Source: Desulfobulbaceae bacterium
GTDB taxonomy: Bacteria; Desulfobacterota; Desulfobulbia; Desulfobulbales; VMSU01
Direction of reading: 5' to 3'
DNA: 43,828 bases
NCBI GenBank assembly: GCA_015231515.1
Contig: JADGBM010000013.1
Span: 1 to 43,828, forward strand
The notes under the pieces are model-generated. The model was not told the DNA's origin. It saw only the letters and a list, made by a program, of their open reading frames with translations, and made no database searches. The position numbers were made by a program, and so were the translations under genes. Below, in pieces: positions 1 to 8,149 of the stretch. Within the stretch, counting starts at the first letter, position 1, and each line of letters opens with the position of its first letter.

Positions 1-84
1 GAGAACGAGGAAAAGCTCCCTGCCTTAGAGCTACTGTTTGCAATTCTCCAAAAGGCCCTTTCCCCATTTATAGCCAAGGACTGA
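1..84 (+). CDS. 3' end of an unidentified protein (partial)
   Basis: The frame starting at base 1 is open to a TGA at 82-84 and gives 27 residues, ending LSPFIAKD. The residues are typical of a soluble helical protein tail (ENEEKLPALELL...). It would run convergently toward tmk. The piece is too short to identify a family, and a 27-codon open frame can occur by chance, so this is a tentative call resting on the open frame at the window edge. Confidence 0.4.
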   Translation, partial: ENEEKLPALELLFAILQKALSPFIAKD

Positions 85-112
85 GTAAAATGGAAGAAAG
101 CAATACCATTCT

Positions 113-185
113 TGTTGTAAATAGTGTTGTAAATAGGGTCTGTTGTAAATAGTGTTGTAAATAGGGTCAGAGTGTAAATAGGGTC
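113..185. repeat. 28-base tandem duplication plus partial third unit
   Basis: The unit beginning TGTTGTAAATAGTG and ending AATAGGGTC occurs perfectly at 113-140 and again at 141-168. Each unit itself contains two copies of TGTTGTAAATAG. A shorter variant, GTGTAAATAGGGTC, follows at about 172-185 and then AGAGTAAAATTAATC. From memory, the strings GGGTCAGAGTAAAATT and GGGGTCGGACC resemble sequences that flank REP-associated Y1 transposases in proteobacteria, but no transposase is present here, so that origin is an inference. Confidence 0.8.
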
Positions 186-295
186 AGAGTAAAATTAATC
201 CATGAATTACTTTACTATGTGTGGAGCGGGGTCGGACCAAGCTGATGCATAATAACCTTTCGATATTACAAAGTAAATTTTCAAAATAAGCTGAA

Positions 296-375
296 TTTCT
301 TTTCTTAGATGGCCCATTTCATAGCCACAATGGACGTTCTAAGGTATTCTTGGCTATGGGAAATGCAAGAAAAGA
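296..375. repeat. Long imperfect inverted repeat (MITE-like or cruciform)
   Basis: Two paired segments are visible. TCTTTTCTT (298-306) pairs with AAGAAAAGA (367-375). CATTTCATAGCCA (315-327) pairs with TGGCTATGGGAAATG (351-365) with a two-base bulge. Together they make an approximately 80-base foldable unit with a 23-base central loop. It lies in non-coding DNA next to the tandem repeat. No target-site duplication was recognised. Confidence 0.6.
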
Positions 376-597
376 GAACGGATTTTTTTAATCCCTCGCC
401 AGCAACAAATAAATTGGACAGAGACTGAAAATAACAAACAGCACGTTAGGTACATAGAAAAACGAGAATGAAAATCACATATCAAAGCGCTGCACCGGAC
501 AAACCGGTAAGCGTAATGGGTGACCCAACAAATTGTTGACCACAAAAATTTGTTAAAAGAAAACTGGGAAGTGTCCCTAGTTTTTTCCTTTTGCAGC

Positions 598-627
598 GAT
601 GCCCCTTGTTGCCAAGGCATTAGCATC
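598..627 (-). terminator. Stem-loop downstream of tmk
   Basis: On the minus strand GATGC..TGCCTTG pairs with CAAGG..GCATC around a GCAA loop, about 30 bases past the tmk stop codon. No U-run follows the stem, so classical intrinsic termination is doubtful. It may only protect the transcript end. Confidence 0.35.
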
Positions 628-655
628 GAGTCTTGCTGCAGAATAAAAATCAAAA

Positions 656-1258
656 TTACTCAAGCAGTTGTTCAACATATACCATGATTTCTTGATGCAC
701 AGCGTCAATATTTTTAAGCCCATCAACTCGACGAATAAAATCCCGTTTCATGCCTGAAAATGCCTGTGAAACTCGACGCAGAGACTCTTCCTGCTCAAAA
801 TCGTTCAAGGACTCCTTTCTATACTTCTCGATTCTCAGCACCGACTCTTCAACTGGTAATTCAATAATAATTGCCAGATCCGGGCGTGGAGCAAACTCCT
901 CATTTATTTTAAGAATAGACTCAGAATCGATGCCGGCAGCACCTTGATAGGCAGCCGTTGAGAGATAATACCGGTCAGTCAGAACAACCTTACCTTGACG
1001 CAGAGCTGGGTTAATAAGCCTTTCAACATGTTCCTTCCGGTCGCGAATAAACAGTGCCAACTCTTCCTCTTTTGTTACCGAGTTACGATTTGAATAAAGC
1101 GCTCGAATCTTCTGCCCATAGGTTCCATCTGTTGGCTCTCTGGTCGCAATCACATCCAAACCACGTTTATGTAATTGTTCGGCCAACAATCGTATCTGCG
1201 TTGTTTTCCCGGTGCCATCAATGCCCTCGAAAACAATTAAAAGACCTGTTCGTTTCAT
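656..1258 (-). CDS. tmk: Thymidylate kinase
   Basis: Phosphorylates dTMP to dTDP with ATP in the cytoplasm, the last specific step of dTTP supply. The 200-residue product has the P-loop FEGIDGTGKTTQ right after the N-terminus, the DRYYLSTAAYQGA segment that follows the DR(Y/H) motif of the family, and an REPTDG motif, all at usual spacing. I start it at the ATG at 1258 because AGGA lies a good distance upstream and the protein then begins MKRTGLLIVFEG as the family does. An in-frame GTG at 1282 would add eight residues without a clear ribosome site. It is the last gene of a minus-strand run behind pdxA (57-base gap) and is followed by repeat-rich non-coding DNA. Confidence 0.96.
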   Translation of the reverse strand: MKRTGLLIVFEGIDGTGKTTQIRLLAEQLHKRGLDVIATREPTDGTYGQKIRALYSNRNSVTKEEELALFIRDRKEHVERLINPALRQGKVVLTDRYYLSTAAYQGAAGIDSESILKINEEFAPRPDLAIIIELPVEESVLRIEKYRKESLNDFEQEESLRRVSQAFSGMKRDFIRRVDGLKNIDAVHQEIMVYVEQLLE

Positions 1259-1315
1259 TACTATTCCTGCAACGGCTGACACCGGTGGTTAAAAAAATTG
1301 AATATCTCTTTGTGG

Positions 1316-2356
1316 CTATAACAGAATCTTTAAACGATTATTGGCGATCTCAGCCGCCATTTGGAATGCTGCAAGCAAGCTTTCCGGACTGGCAACACCC
1401 TTCCCTGCTATATCATATGCAGTCCCATGATCAACTGAGGTTCGCACAATCGGTAGTCCGATAGTCACATTTACGCCATCAGCAAAATGCAGTAATTTAA
1501 AAGGAATTAGCCCCTGGTCATGGTACATGCAGACCACAGCATCAAATTTACCACTGACAGCGTGATTAAAAACAGTGTCCGGAGGAAAAGGGCCTTTTAC
1601 ATTCCACATATCAGATGATCTCGTTACCGCTGGGCCAATAACTCTTTGTTCTTCATCACCAAAAAGTCCATCTTCACCGGCATGAGGATTAAAACCTGCG
1701 ACTGCTATCCTGGGGCTGGCAATACCAAAATCCGTCTGTAACGAACGAGCTGTAAGGTCAATTAATCGACAGACCGCGTCCACAGATAAATGCTTTGCAA
1801 CCTCGCTTAAGGCTTGATGAATTGTAACCAGTGTCACCCGTAAAGATTTACCAGCCATCATCATCGCATACTCTGTGCTATGGCACAAGTCCGCCAGCAT
1901 TTCAGTATGACCTGGGTATTTATAGCCGGCGGCATTCAAAGCTGTTTTGGTAATCGGACAGGTCACAAGAGCTGCAACCTGCCCCTGTTGAACTGCGGCA
2001 ACAGCCCGGATTATGTAAGATGCCATGGCTTGGCCTGTAGTCGTATCAGGCTTTCCCCAGACGAGCTTATGCCGGCTCAAATCAACCCCGTTATCAGTCT
2101 CTGGAACCTGACAGACGTAGATCGCCTCCTTACCACAACGCTCGCCGGGCAACCAAGGAATAAACTTTACCTCCAGACCCATGGCGGCGGCGCATTTTTG
2201 CAGAACATGAATATCGCCAAAAATTACCGCCCTTGCCGCAAAAGAGTTACTATCCCGATAACTTTTCAGGATAATTTCAGGTCCGATCCCAACCGGACAG
2301 CCCATAGTGATTGCAATTGGCAGAGGCCGATGCATGTCGTCTGAAAGTTTAATCAT
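1316..2356 (-). CDS. pdxA: 4-hydroxythreonine-4-phosphate dehydrogenase
   Basis: NAD-dependent oxidation of 4-phosphohydroxy-L-threonine in the DXP-dependent pathway to pyridoxal phosphate. The 346-residue length fits the family. Recognisable family blocks are ITMG.P.GIGPEI at the N-terminus, GHTEMLADL (first metal-binding His), NPHAGEDGLFGDEE, and YHDQGLIPFKLLHF (metal-binding His). The N-terminal block reads TMGCPVGIGPE where most members have TMGDPAGIGPE, so Asp is Cys and Ala is Val. The gene overlaps the end of yraN by eight bases, which supports co-transcription and translational coupling. An internal ATG seven codons in is an alternative start. Confidence 0.95.
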   Translation of the reverse strand: MIKLSDDMHRPLPIAITMGCPVGIGPEIILKSYRDSNSFAARAVIFGDIHVLQKCAAAMGLEVKFIPWLPGERCGKEAIYVCQVPETDNGVDLSRHKLVWGKPDTTTGQAMASYIIRAVAAVQQGQVAALVTCPITKTALNAAGYKYPGHTEMLADLCHSTEYAMMMAGKSLRVTLVTIHQALSEVAKHLSVDAVCRLIDLTARSLQTDFGIASPRIAVAGFNPHAGEDGLFGDEEQRVIGPAVTRSSDMWNVKGPFPPDTVFNHAVSGKFDAVVCMYHDQGLIPFKLLHFADGVNVTIGLPIVRTSVDHGTAYDIAGKGVASPESLLAAFQMAAEIANNRLKILL

Positions 2357-2717
2357 AGCTTAGGTCAAATGCATTTTTAATGAGATCAAACTGTGGCTTT
2401 TCGTTCGCTTTAATCATGACGGAAAGTACATCAAACCGGGCATCGCAGTCGTGTAACTCGTACTGATTGATATATGCCAATGCAGCTTTAGAGATCTGTT
2501 GCTGTTTTTTGTAGGTAACTGCTTCTGCTGGAACACCATAGCACAGACCAGTTCTGGTCTTCACCTCCACAAACACCAGTACATCGTGATCTAGAGCAAT
2601 AACATCAACCTCTCCAGCACGAACCCTGAAATTCATTTCTTTAATACAATACCCTTTCTTTTCAAGGTATCGAGCAGCAAGTTCTTCGCCATGCATGCCC
2701 AGTTGCTTATTAGTCAC
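2349..2717 (-). CDS. yraN: UPF0102 (YraN-family) endonuclease-like protein
   Basis: Small protein with the restriction-endonuclease-like fold of the YraN family. Its cellular role is not settled. The 122 residues show the family sequence GEELAARYLEKKGY, then NFRVRAGEVDVIALD and FVEVKTR, the E..D..EVK pattern of PD-(D/E)xK nucleases. I choose a GTG at 2717 that overlaps the rnhB stop region, with GGTGG nine bases upstream. An ATG at 2696 (MHGEELAARY) is the main alternative, and a TTG at 2762 would extend far into rnhB. The neighbours rnhB and yraN are paired in many bacteria. Confidence 0.88.
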   Translation of the reverse strand: MTNKQLGMHGEELAARYLEKKGYCIKEMNFRVRAGEVDVIALDHDVLVFVEVKTRTGLCYGVPAEAVTYKKQQQISKAALAYINQYELHDCDARFDVLSVMIKANEKPQFDLIKNAFDLSYD

Positions 2718-3396
2718 CGGCAACAACCACCTTTGGCGCGAAAAACTCCTTAACCCCGGCAAACGATTTGCGGTGGATAGGACAGGGGCCGTGAACCTCC
2801 AGTGCCTTACGATGCTCCGCTGTCGGATAGCCTTTGTTTTTAAGAAAATTATAGTGCGGATATTGCCGATGATACGCAGTCATCAAGGCATCACGAGTTA
2901 CCTTTGCAACAATCGAAGCTGCCGCGATTGAAGCACTACGCGAATCACCCTTAATAAGCGCGTGCTGAGCAAGAGCGACAGGAACTGGAAACTTGCCATC
3001 AACTAAAAGAAAATCTGGTTTAAGTGCTAATTGCTCTTGGGATTTTTTCATAGCCAATAGCGATGCCTGCAGAATATTGACGCGATCAATTTTGGCTTCG
3101 GATATAACGCCAACACCGATTATCGCACCATTTGCTTTAAGAACATCATAAAGATGTTCACGGGTTTTAGCTGACAATTTTTTGGAGTCATCAAATACGG
3201 AAAAATCACAGGAAGGAGGAAGAATCACACTGGCGGCAACAACTGGCCCGGCCAAGGGCCCACGTCCGACCTCATCAACCCCGGCGATTGCCCGATAGCC
3301 TTGTCGGGCAAGTTCTCGCTCAAAAGAAAACGTATCTTTTTCTTCGAATAAGGGGAATAAGAATTGAGGCTCTCCACGTAAATTTCCGTTTTTCAT
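2710..3396 (-). CDS. rnhB: Ribonuclease HII
   Basis: Cleaves the RNA strand of RNA-DNA hybrids and nicks at single ribonucleotides in DNA. The 228-residue product carries the diagnostic GVDEVGRGPLAGPVVAA block with the catalytic DE pair, LLVDGK, and KGDSRSASIAAASIVAKVTRD. The closing PHYNFLKNKGYPTAEH segment is also typical. About 30 residues precede the first catalytic block, a modest N-terminal extension. I start at the ATG at 3396. A TTG at 3408 is also in frame. The gene is separated from rplS by a stem-loop and a possible promoter, and overlaps yraN downstream. Confidence 0.95.
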   Translation of the reverse strand: MKNGNLRGEPQFLFPLFEEKDTFSFERELARQGYRAIAGVDEVGRGPLAGPVVAASVILPPSCDFSVFDDSKKLSAKTREHLYDVLKANGAIIGVGVISEAKIDRVNILQASLLAMKKSQEQLALKPDFLLVDGKFPVPVALAQHALIKGDSRSASIAAASIVAKVTRDALMTAYHRQYPHYNFLKNKGYPTAEHRKALEVHGPCPIHRKSFAGVKEFFAPKVVVAGD

Positions 3397-3425
3397 CAAC
3401 GTAACCAACCGGACACCTTACAAGG

Positions 3426-3454
3426 ATTATAGGAGGCAAACTGAAAGAAGAACA
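3426..3454 (-). promoter_or_regulatory. Possible sigma-70 promoter for rnhB
   Basis: On the minus strand a perfect TATAAT (complement of 3426-3431) lies about 30 bases before the rnhB ATG. The hexamer 17 bases upstream is TGTTCT, a poor -35. Its place just after the stem-loop that ends the rplS transcript supports a fresh start here. The weak -35 keeps confidence low. Confidence 0.35.
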
Positions 3455-3471
3455 GCGGACATTATATAACA

Positions 3472-3504
3472 AAACCTGCCGGCATTAAAAACGCCGACAG
3501 GTTT
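3472..3504 (-). terminator. Intrinsic terminator after rplS
   Basis: Minus-strand AAACCTGTCGGC and GCCGGCAGGTTT pair around a nine-base T-rich loop, with one mismatch. TTTTGTTAT follows the stem. It lies between rplS and rnhB and probably ends or attenuates the ffh-to-rplS transcript. Confidence 0.75.
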
Positions 3505-3649
3505 AATGATAATTGCGTATCTCCGAACCAAATACAGTCGCCCAAACCGAGCGAATCAGGCTGACCTTGGAAACCGGAACCCCACAAAAGCTAAGCCCTT
3601 GACAGTATCAAGGAGCTCGGGGTTATTAGGGGCAAAATTACGCAGTCTA

Positions 3650-4003
3650 TTACCGCATACCCCTTTCTTTAATTCGAGCTGCTTTACCACGTAAATCCCT
3701 GAGGTAGTAAAGACGAGATCGTTTTACACGACCCAGGGTATCAACCTCAATCTTTTCAAGACGAGGTGAATGTAAGGCAAAGGTTTTTTCCACGCCTACA
3801 CCATGAGACATTTTACGTACTGTAAAATGAGCACCCATGCCACCACGTTTGCGTTTCAAAACAACACCTTTAAATATCTGCACACGTTCTTTCTCACCCT
3901 CAATGATTCTGATGTGAACACTGACGGTATCACCTGGACGGAAATCCGGCAGGTCAAAACGCATACTTTCTCTTTCAATTTTGTCTAACATATTCATAGC
4001 CAT
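3650..4003 (-). CDS. rplS: 50S ribosomal protein L19
   Basis: Large-subunit protein at the 30S-50S interface. The 117 residues match the whole family: [42 protein letters not shown], the [22 protein letters not shown] block, and [16 protein letters not shown] near the C-terminus. The ATG at 4003 is preceded by GGGTGAG at good spacing. An in-frame GTG at 4012 lies inside that ribosome site and is less likely. It closes the rpsP-khpA-rimM-trmD-methyltransferase-rplS set, a classic ribosome-assembly operon. Confidence 0.97.
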   Translation of the reverse strand: MAMNMLDKIERESMRFDLPDFRPGDTVSVHIRIIEGEKERVQIFKGVVLKRKRGGMGAHFTVRKMSHGVGVEKTFALHSPRLEKIEVDTLGRVKRSRLYYLRDLRGKAARIKERGMR

Positions 4004-4063
4004 AATACTCACCCTGTAACTGTTATTTGATCAATATTTGATATACTTTATTAAAAGTCGGTA

Positions 4064-4615
4064 TTAAACACCCAACAACCTATCCAAGATTATAGACACA
4101 GCCGAACGCACAGAAAGATGATTATAACTTCCAACTCCGCCAAGTGGAGGAAGTACTGCATCAACGTGATCAAAAAGTTCCACCGACATTCCTGATGCAG
4201 TGCCAAACAACAGCAATACAGGTTCATCTCGTTGAAGCCTTTCTTTAACCTCGTCATACCCATGTCGATTGGGCATTTCGCGGGCCGAGGTAGCAAGTAT
4301 CAGTGGCTTCGTCCCCCACTTTTCTTGCGTTACTGCAAATAACTGCTCAACATCATCAACCAACTGGATTAAAGAAAAAGCCTCTTTTCTATCAGGGTTG
4401 TGTCGTGAACCATGACCAGTCTGCCAGTGATCAATTATCTCCTGAACCAATTTTTGCTGGTCAGCAAAAGGGGTAACGACATAAAACGTATCAACCCCAT
4501 AAGTACGACTTGCACGAGCAATATCATGCAAGTCAAGATTTGTTACTGCTGAGCCAATGAGCTCATTATTCCTATTACAAACCGGATAATGAATGAGTGC
4601 AACATCAACCTTCAA
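4064..4615 (-). CDS. SPOUT-class RNA methyltransferase (TrmD-associated family)
   Basis: Likely S-adenosylmethionine-dependent RNA methyltransferase of the bacterial tRNA_m1G_MT-like SPOUT family. The substrate is not known to me. The 183 residues open [20 protein letters not shown] and show [20 protein letters not shown]. The C-terminal half has the trefoil-knot signatures [11 protein letters not shown], a proline-rich loop and [19 protein letters not shown], which should form the cofactor pocket. The TTG start overlaps the trmD stop in a TTGA junction, so translation is coupled. Fusions of this family to TrmD are known in some bacteria, which fits adjacency here. Confidence 0.85.
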   Translation of the reverse strand: MKVDVALIHYPVCNRNNELIGSAVTNLDLHDIARASRTYGVDTFYVVTPFADQQKLVQEIIDHWQTGHGSRHNPDRKEAFSLIQLVDDVEQLFAVTQEKWGTKPLILATSAREMPNRHGYDEVKERLQRDEPVLLLFGTASGMSVELFDHVDAVLPPLGGVGSYNHLSVRSAVSIILDRLLGV

Positions 4616-5367
4616 ATCTTCGTATCCAGCAGAGTTAACTGACCGGCAATACCACTGGAAGCCAACAGCTTCTTTTCTTTCTTACTGAAGGTCACTTCCT
4701 TCAAAAGCTCCGGCCGTCGTTCGATCGTTCGTTTCACAGATTCCAACAGCCGCCACTCTTCAATCTTCTTATGATCGCCGCTAAGCAGTACATCCGGCAC
4801 ATCAACACCGGCAAATGATCGCGGCCTTGTATACTGCGGATGTTTCAGCAATCCGCGACTAAATGTATCATTATCGACCGAATCTTCACAGCCCAAGACA
4901 TCAGGCAGCAAACGAGTAATCGAATCCACAACAATCAAGGCCGCAAGCTCGCCACCAGTTAAGATGAAATCACCAATTGAAATTTCATCATCGACGTAGG
5001 CGCTAACTCGCTGGTCAATCCCTTCATAACGCCCACAAAGTAAAATTATATGATCTTTCTTGGCGTACTCCTGGGCCACATTCTGGTTATACAGCCTCCC
5101 CTGGGGAGTCATCTGCACAACAAAACCACCAGGATGCAAATTGTCAACATGCTGTAAAGCCGCGACTATCGGCTCGGGCTTCATTACCATCCCCTCACCG
5201 CCTCCAAATGGCCGATCATCGGTCATGGAGTGTTTATCAACGGCAAAATCCCTTATATTATGTGCCGCAACTTCAAGCGCCCCACTTTCCTGTGCCCGCT
5301 TCAAAATACTCTCTTCAAGAGGAGAGGCCAGCAGATCAGGAAAAATGGTTAATATATCAATCCGCAT
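4612..5367 (-). CDS. trmD: tRNA (guanine-37-N1) methyltransferase
   Basis: Methylates G37 next to the anticodon and so prevents +1 frameshifting. The 251-residue product begins [13 protein letters not shown] and has [30 protein letters not shown] and [21 protein letters not shown], which are the cofactor-binding knot motifs of Trm[11 protein letters not shown] and the [10 protein letters not shown] segment follow. It sits in the conserved rimM-trmD order with a 28-base gap and shares four bases with the downstream methyltransferase. No strong ribosome site is visible before the ATG. Confidence 0.97.
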   Translation of the reverse strand: MRIDILTIFPDLLASPLEESILKRAQESGALEVAAHNIRDFAVDKHSMTDDRPFGGGEGMVMKPEPIVAALQHVDNLHPGGFVVQMTPQGRLYNQNVAQEYAKKDHIILLCGRYEGIDQRVSAYVDDEISIGDFILTGGELAALIVVDSITRLLPDVLGCEDSVDNDTFSRGLLKHPQYTRPRSFAGVDVPDVLLSGDHKKIEEWRLLESVKRTIERRPELLKEVTFSKKEKKLLASSGIAGQLTLLDTKI

Positions 5368-5395
5368 TGTAATTATTCAGGCAGCTACTCACCAC

Positions 5396-5944
5396 CTAAT
5401 CCACATCAGGGTCATTTATCTCTAAAAGTCCCGGCAGTGGCGCAATTACCACGGTTTCCGTATCCCAATTAACATCGACAATTATTTCATCAATCGCTGG
5501 AATAAGATACTCTTTTCCTTTACCAGCAACCACCAGCACATCGTTACTGCCAGTGGCAATAAGTGCTATTACTTTTCCCAGATCAACACCTTGTTCCGTT
5601 ACTACTCGAAGGCCCTCAAAGTCGTGCCAGTAAAACTCATCATCTGGCAACTCCGGCATCGCATCTCTGGGAACAGATATTTCAAGTCCAACAAGCTGCT
5701 CGGCATCATCCCGACTGTCTATCGACGCCAGTTTTAGAACACAGAATTTACCATGAACCCTGGACTTATTAACAGCAAACGGGGCAATTTCAAGACCACG
5801 ACTGATAAAAAACTCGCCGTAGCAAAGCAAGTCATCCGCATGGCCAGAGAAAGGCAAAACCTTAACTTCACCTTTGACGCCCTGAGCCTTCACAATTTTA
5901 CCAACAGACAATAAATCTTCTGGAGTTGTTGATCGATCTGCCAT
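5396..5944 (-). CDS. rimM: 16S rRNA processing protein RimM
   Basis: Assembly factor that binds S19 and helps mature the 30S head. The 182 residues divide into an N-terminal beta-barrel (LLSVGKIVKAQGVKGEVKV) and a C-terminal PRC-barrel (FYWHDFEGLRVV...GKVIALIATGSNDVLVV..KEYLIPAIDEII..VN), the standard layout. I use the ATG at 5944 with AGG upstream rather than the TTG at 5956. It lies between khpA and trmD as in most bacteria. Confidence 0.95.
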   Translation of the reverse strand: MADRSTTPEDLLSVGKIVKAQGVKGEVKVLPFSGHADDLLCYGEFFISRGLEIAPFAVNKSRVHGKFCVLKLASIDSRDDAEQLVGLEISVPRDAMPELPDDEFYWHDFEGLRVVTEQGVDLGKVIALIATGSNDVLVVAGKGKEYLIPAIDEIIVDVNWDTETVVIAPLPGLLEINDPDVD

Positions 5945-6002
5945 TGCCTGCCTCAACGGTCCATATCCAGCCTGAATTAAATACCCACAGTAGCCTAAAA
6001 AG

Positions 6003-6233
6003 CTACTCTATAATTTCAAGCCTTGCCCTTTTATCAGCCTTACTGGCTGTTGCAGTCAAAAGTGTCCTGATTGCCCGTGCAGTTCGACCCTGTTTACCTA
6101 TAACCTTACCGAGATCTTCCTTGGCAACACGAAGTTCTTCTACAACCATATCATCCTTGTCAACTTCTTCAACCTGAACCTCTTCAGGCTTGTCGACCAG
6201 GGCTTTAGCAATAAAAGTAACGAGTTCTTTCAT
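6003..6233 (-). CDS. khpA: KH-domain RNA-binding protein KhpA
   Basis: A 76-residue single-KH protein (YlqC/UPF0109 family). The core [20 protein letters not shown] contains the GKQG loop that contacts RNA, and the C-terminus ARLEIIE is typical. Family members associate with KhpB/Jag in some bacteria and affect cell division and RNA fate, and the role here is inferred from that. It lies between rpsP and rimM, its standard place. The ribosome site is weak, so coupling to rpsP translation (11-base gap) is plausible. Confidence 0.93.
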   Translation of the reverse strand: MKELVTFIAKALVDKPEEVQVEEVDKDDMVVEELRVAKEDLGKVIGKQGRTARAIRTLLTATASKADKRARLEIIE

Positions 6234-6244
6234 GACAAAGTTCG

Positions 6245-6502
6245 TTATTCGGCTACTGGCTGTGGGGCAGCATTCTTGGCTAAAATGCTCTTCACTGTCG
6301 TGGTTGGCAGTGCACCTCGATCAAGCCAATACTGAACTTTGTCGTGTTTGAGTTCAACAGAATTAGTCTCAACCATTGGATTATATGTTCCAACAACTTC
6401 CAAAAAACGACCGTCACGTGGAGACTGAGAGTCCTGCACAACTATTCGGTAGAAAGGTTGTTTCTTGCGGCCAAACCGACTTAATCTAATTCGTACTGCC
6501 AT
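6245..6502 (-). CDS. rpsP: 30S ribosomal protein S16
   Basis: Small-subunit assembly protein. The 85 residues begin [20 protein letters not shown] and continue [22 protein letters not shown], then [19 protein letters not shown], covering the whole family. A full AGGAGG lies nine to ten bases before the ATG, consistent with high expression. It follows ffh by 48 bases. Confidence 0.98.
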   Translation of the reverse strand: MAVRIRLSRFGRKKQPFYRIVVQDSQSPRDGRFLEVVGTYNPMVETNSVELKHDKVQYWLDRGALPTTTVKSILAKNAAPQPVAE

Positions 6503-6550
6503 TACCTTGTATCCTCCTGATATATATATCGATATAAAAACAGTTAAAAA

Positions 6551-7912
6551 CTATCTACGCATGCCCTTGGGCCGCTTTCTTTTTTTCTGACCACTTACAG
6601 GCCCACCACCAAACATTGGACCTTTCATTTTTTTCATCATCTTAAGCATATCACTATAACTTTTAATGACCTTATTAACATCCTGCACTGAGGTGCCGCT
6701 TCCGGCGGCAATTCGCTGTCGTCGACTGGCATTAATGATCAAGTGCTTACGCCGTTCTTCCGCCGTCATTGAATTTATAATTGACTCAACCTTAACAAGC
6801 TCTCTCTCGTCAGGTTTAGGCATATTTTTCATCTGCTTGAACTTATTCAATCCTGGAATCATCCCCATGATCTGTTCAAGACTTCCCATCTTCTTAATCT
6901 GCTGAATCTGGTCCCTGAAATCTTCAAGAGTAAAGGCATTTTTCTGAAGCTTTTCAGCAAGTTTTTCCGCCTGCTTCTTGTCAACGACCTCTTCGGCTCT
7001 TTCAATGAGAGAGAGTACATCTCCCATGCCCAGTATTCTTGAGGCTAGACGGTCTGGGTGAAAAACCTCCAGAGCATCCAACTCTTCGCCAACACCAACA
7101 AATTTGATTGGGCAATCTGCTACTTTCTTTATGGAGAGTGCCGCACCACCACGCGCATCACCTTCCATCTTAGAGAGAACAACGCCAGTAATACTCAGCT
7201 GTGCGTGAAACTTCTCGGCAACTGAAACTGCATCCTGACCTGTCATAGCATCAGCAACCAGCAGAATTTCCGCCGGTGCCAACACCTTTTTAATATTTGA
7301 CAATTCGGACATTAACGCTTCATCTACATGAAGACGACCGGCAGTATCTATTAAAAGTGTGTCGTATTTGTAGTGCTTTGCCGCCTCTAAAGCATTGCGG
7401 CATATATCAACAGGGTCATGCTCACTTTTTGAAGGATGAACAGGAACCTGGATCGCTTTACCAAGAACAGTAAGCTGCTCAATAGCAGCTGGCCGATAGA
7501 CATCTGCCGGGACAAGATAGGGACTACGCCCCTTCTTCTTAAGCAATTTGGCCAGCTTAGCAGAGGTCGTGGTCTTCCCGGAACCCTGCAGACCAACCAT
7601 CAAGATAATTGCAGGCGGTGAACCCGCCAGCATCAACTCTTCCGTCTTACCGCCAAGAAGCTCAATAAGAGCCTCGTGAACCAGCTTTATTATCTGCTGA
7701 CCAGGAGACAGGCTCTGCAACACCTCGTGCCCGACAGCCTTTTCTGTAACTGACGCTATGAACTCTTTAACAACTTTAAAGTTAACATCAGCCTCAAGCA
7801 AAGCGATTCGAACTTCACGTAAAGCGTCTTCAATATTGGCCTCGGTCAGTTTCCCGTGACCACGCAACTTCTTAAAAACACCTTCTAACCGATCTGAAAG
7901 AGTATCAAACAT
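6551..7912 (-). CDS. ffh: Signal recognition particle protein Ffh
   Basis: GTPase subunit of the signal recognition particle, which brings membrane proteins to the Sec translocon with 4.5S RNA and FtsY. The 453 residues have the N domain (MFDTLSDRLEGVFKKLRGHG), the G domain with GLQGSGKTTTSAKLA, DVYRPAAIEQL, DTAGRLHVD and KMEGDARGGAALS, and a methionine-rich M domain ending PKGMRR. I start at the ATG at 7912 because Ffh proteins begin with FDTLSDRL. A TTG at 7948 would add 12 residues. It heads the ffh-rpsP-khpA-rimM-trmD run, with a promoter at 8109-8137. Confidence 0.97.
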   Translation of the reverse strand: MFDTLSDRLEGVFKKLRGHGKLTEANIEDALREVRIALLEADVNFKVVKEFIASVTEKAVGHEVLQSLSPGQQIIKLVHEALIELLGGKTEELMLAGSPPAIILMVGLQGSGKTTTSAKLAKLLKKKGRSPYLVPADVYRPAAIEQLTVLGKAIQVPVHPSKSEHDPVDICRNALEAAKHYKYDTLLIDTAGRLHVDEALMSELSNIKKVLAPAEILLVADAMTGQDAVSVAEKFHAQLSITGVVLSKMEGDARGGAALSIKKVADCPIKFVGVGEELDALEVFHPDRLASRILGMGDVLSLIERAEEVVDKKQAEKLAEKLQKNAFTLEDFRDQIQQIKKMGSLEQIMGMIPGLNKFKQMKNMPKPDERELVKVESIINSMTAEERRKHLIINASRRQRIAAGSGTSVQDVNKVIKSYSDMLKMMKKMKGPMFGGGPVSGQKKRKRPKGMRR

Positions 7913-8108
7913 AGTATCTACTATTGTATTTCTGGCATCAAGCAACAAAAAGCATAGAACTCAAAGTATGGCGCTTTTCGGTATCTCAATCAAACCAAAA
8001 GAGAGCCACATCGAGTTCACAGAAGATTGTTACCGAGCTTGCCAAAACCCTTTGAGCAGCTTGCCCTGTAAGGATTTACGTCAATTATGCACCATTTGAG
8101 AATCGGCA

Positions 8109-8137
8109 ACAATAAATCTATCTAGCAAAATTGTCAA
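8109..8137 (-). promoter_or_regulatory. Sigma-70 promoter for the ffh-rplS operon
   Basis: Minus-strand TTGACA (complement of 8132-8137) and TATTGT (complement of 8109-8114) are separated by exactly 17 bases. The position just downstream of fabD and about 190 bases before ffh suits an operon promoter with a long leader. The -35 is a perfect consensus and the -10 matches four of six. Confidence 0.65.
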
Positions 8138-8149
8138 GCTTCAACTCGA

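Larger units (their letters stand above)
85..655. other. Gene-free stretch with repeats
   Basis: This 570-base interval has no believable gene. It holds a 28-base tandem duplication with a partial third copy (113-185), a small GGTC/GACC palindrome near 229-238, and a long imperfect inverted repeat (296-375). A smaller stem-loop lies at 598-627, just after tmk. A 99-codon minus-strand frame (354-653) has low-complexity, Cys/Phe-rich content and no family resemblance, and I regard it as chance. Confidence 0.7.

Noticed and set aside
113-185. Possible CRISPR array
   Set aside because: The units are directly abutting with no spacers, and only two full copies exist. No cas genes are present.
354-653. 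99-codon minus-strand frame before tmk
   Set aside because: Composition is Cys/Phe/Ser-rich and random-looking, it overlaps the inverted repeat, and no family motif is seen.
1260-1282. GTG start for tmk
   Set aside because: The ATG at 1258 has the ribosome site and gives the standard N-terminus. The extension has none.
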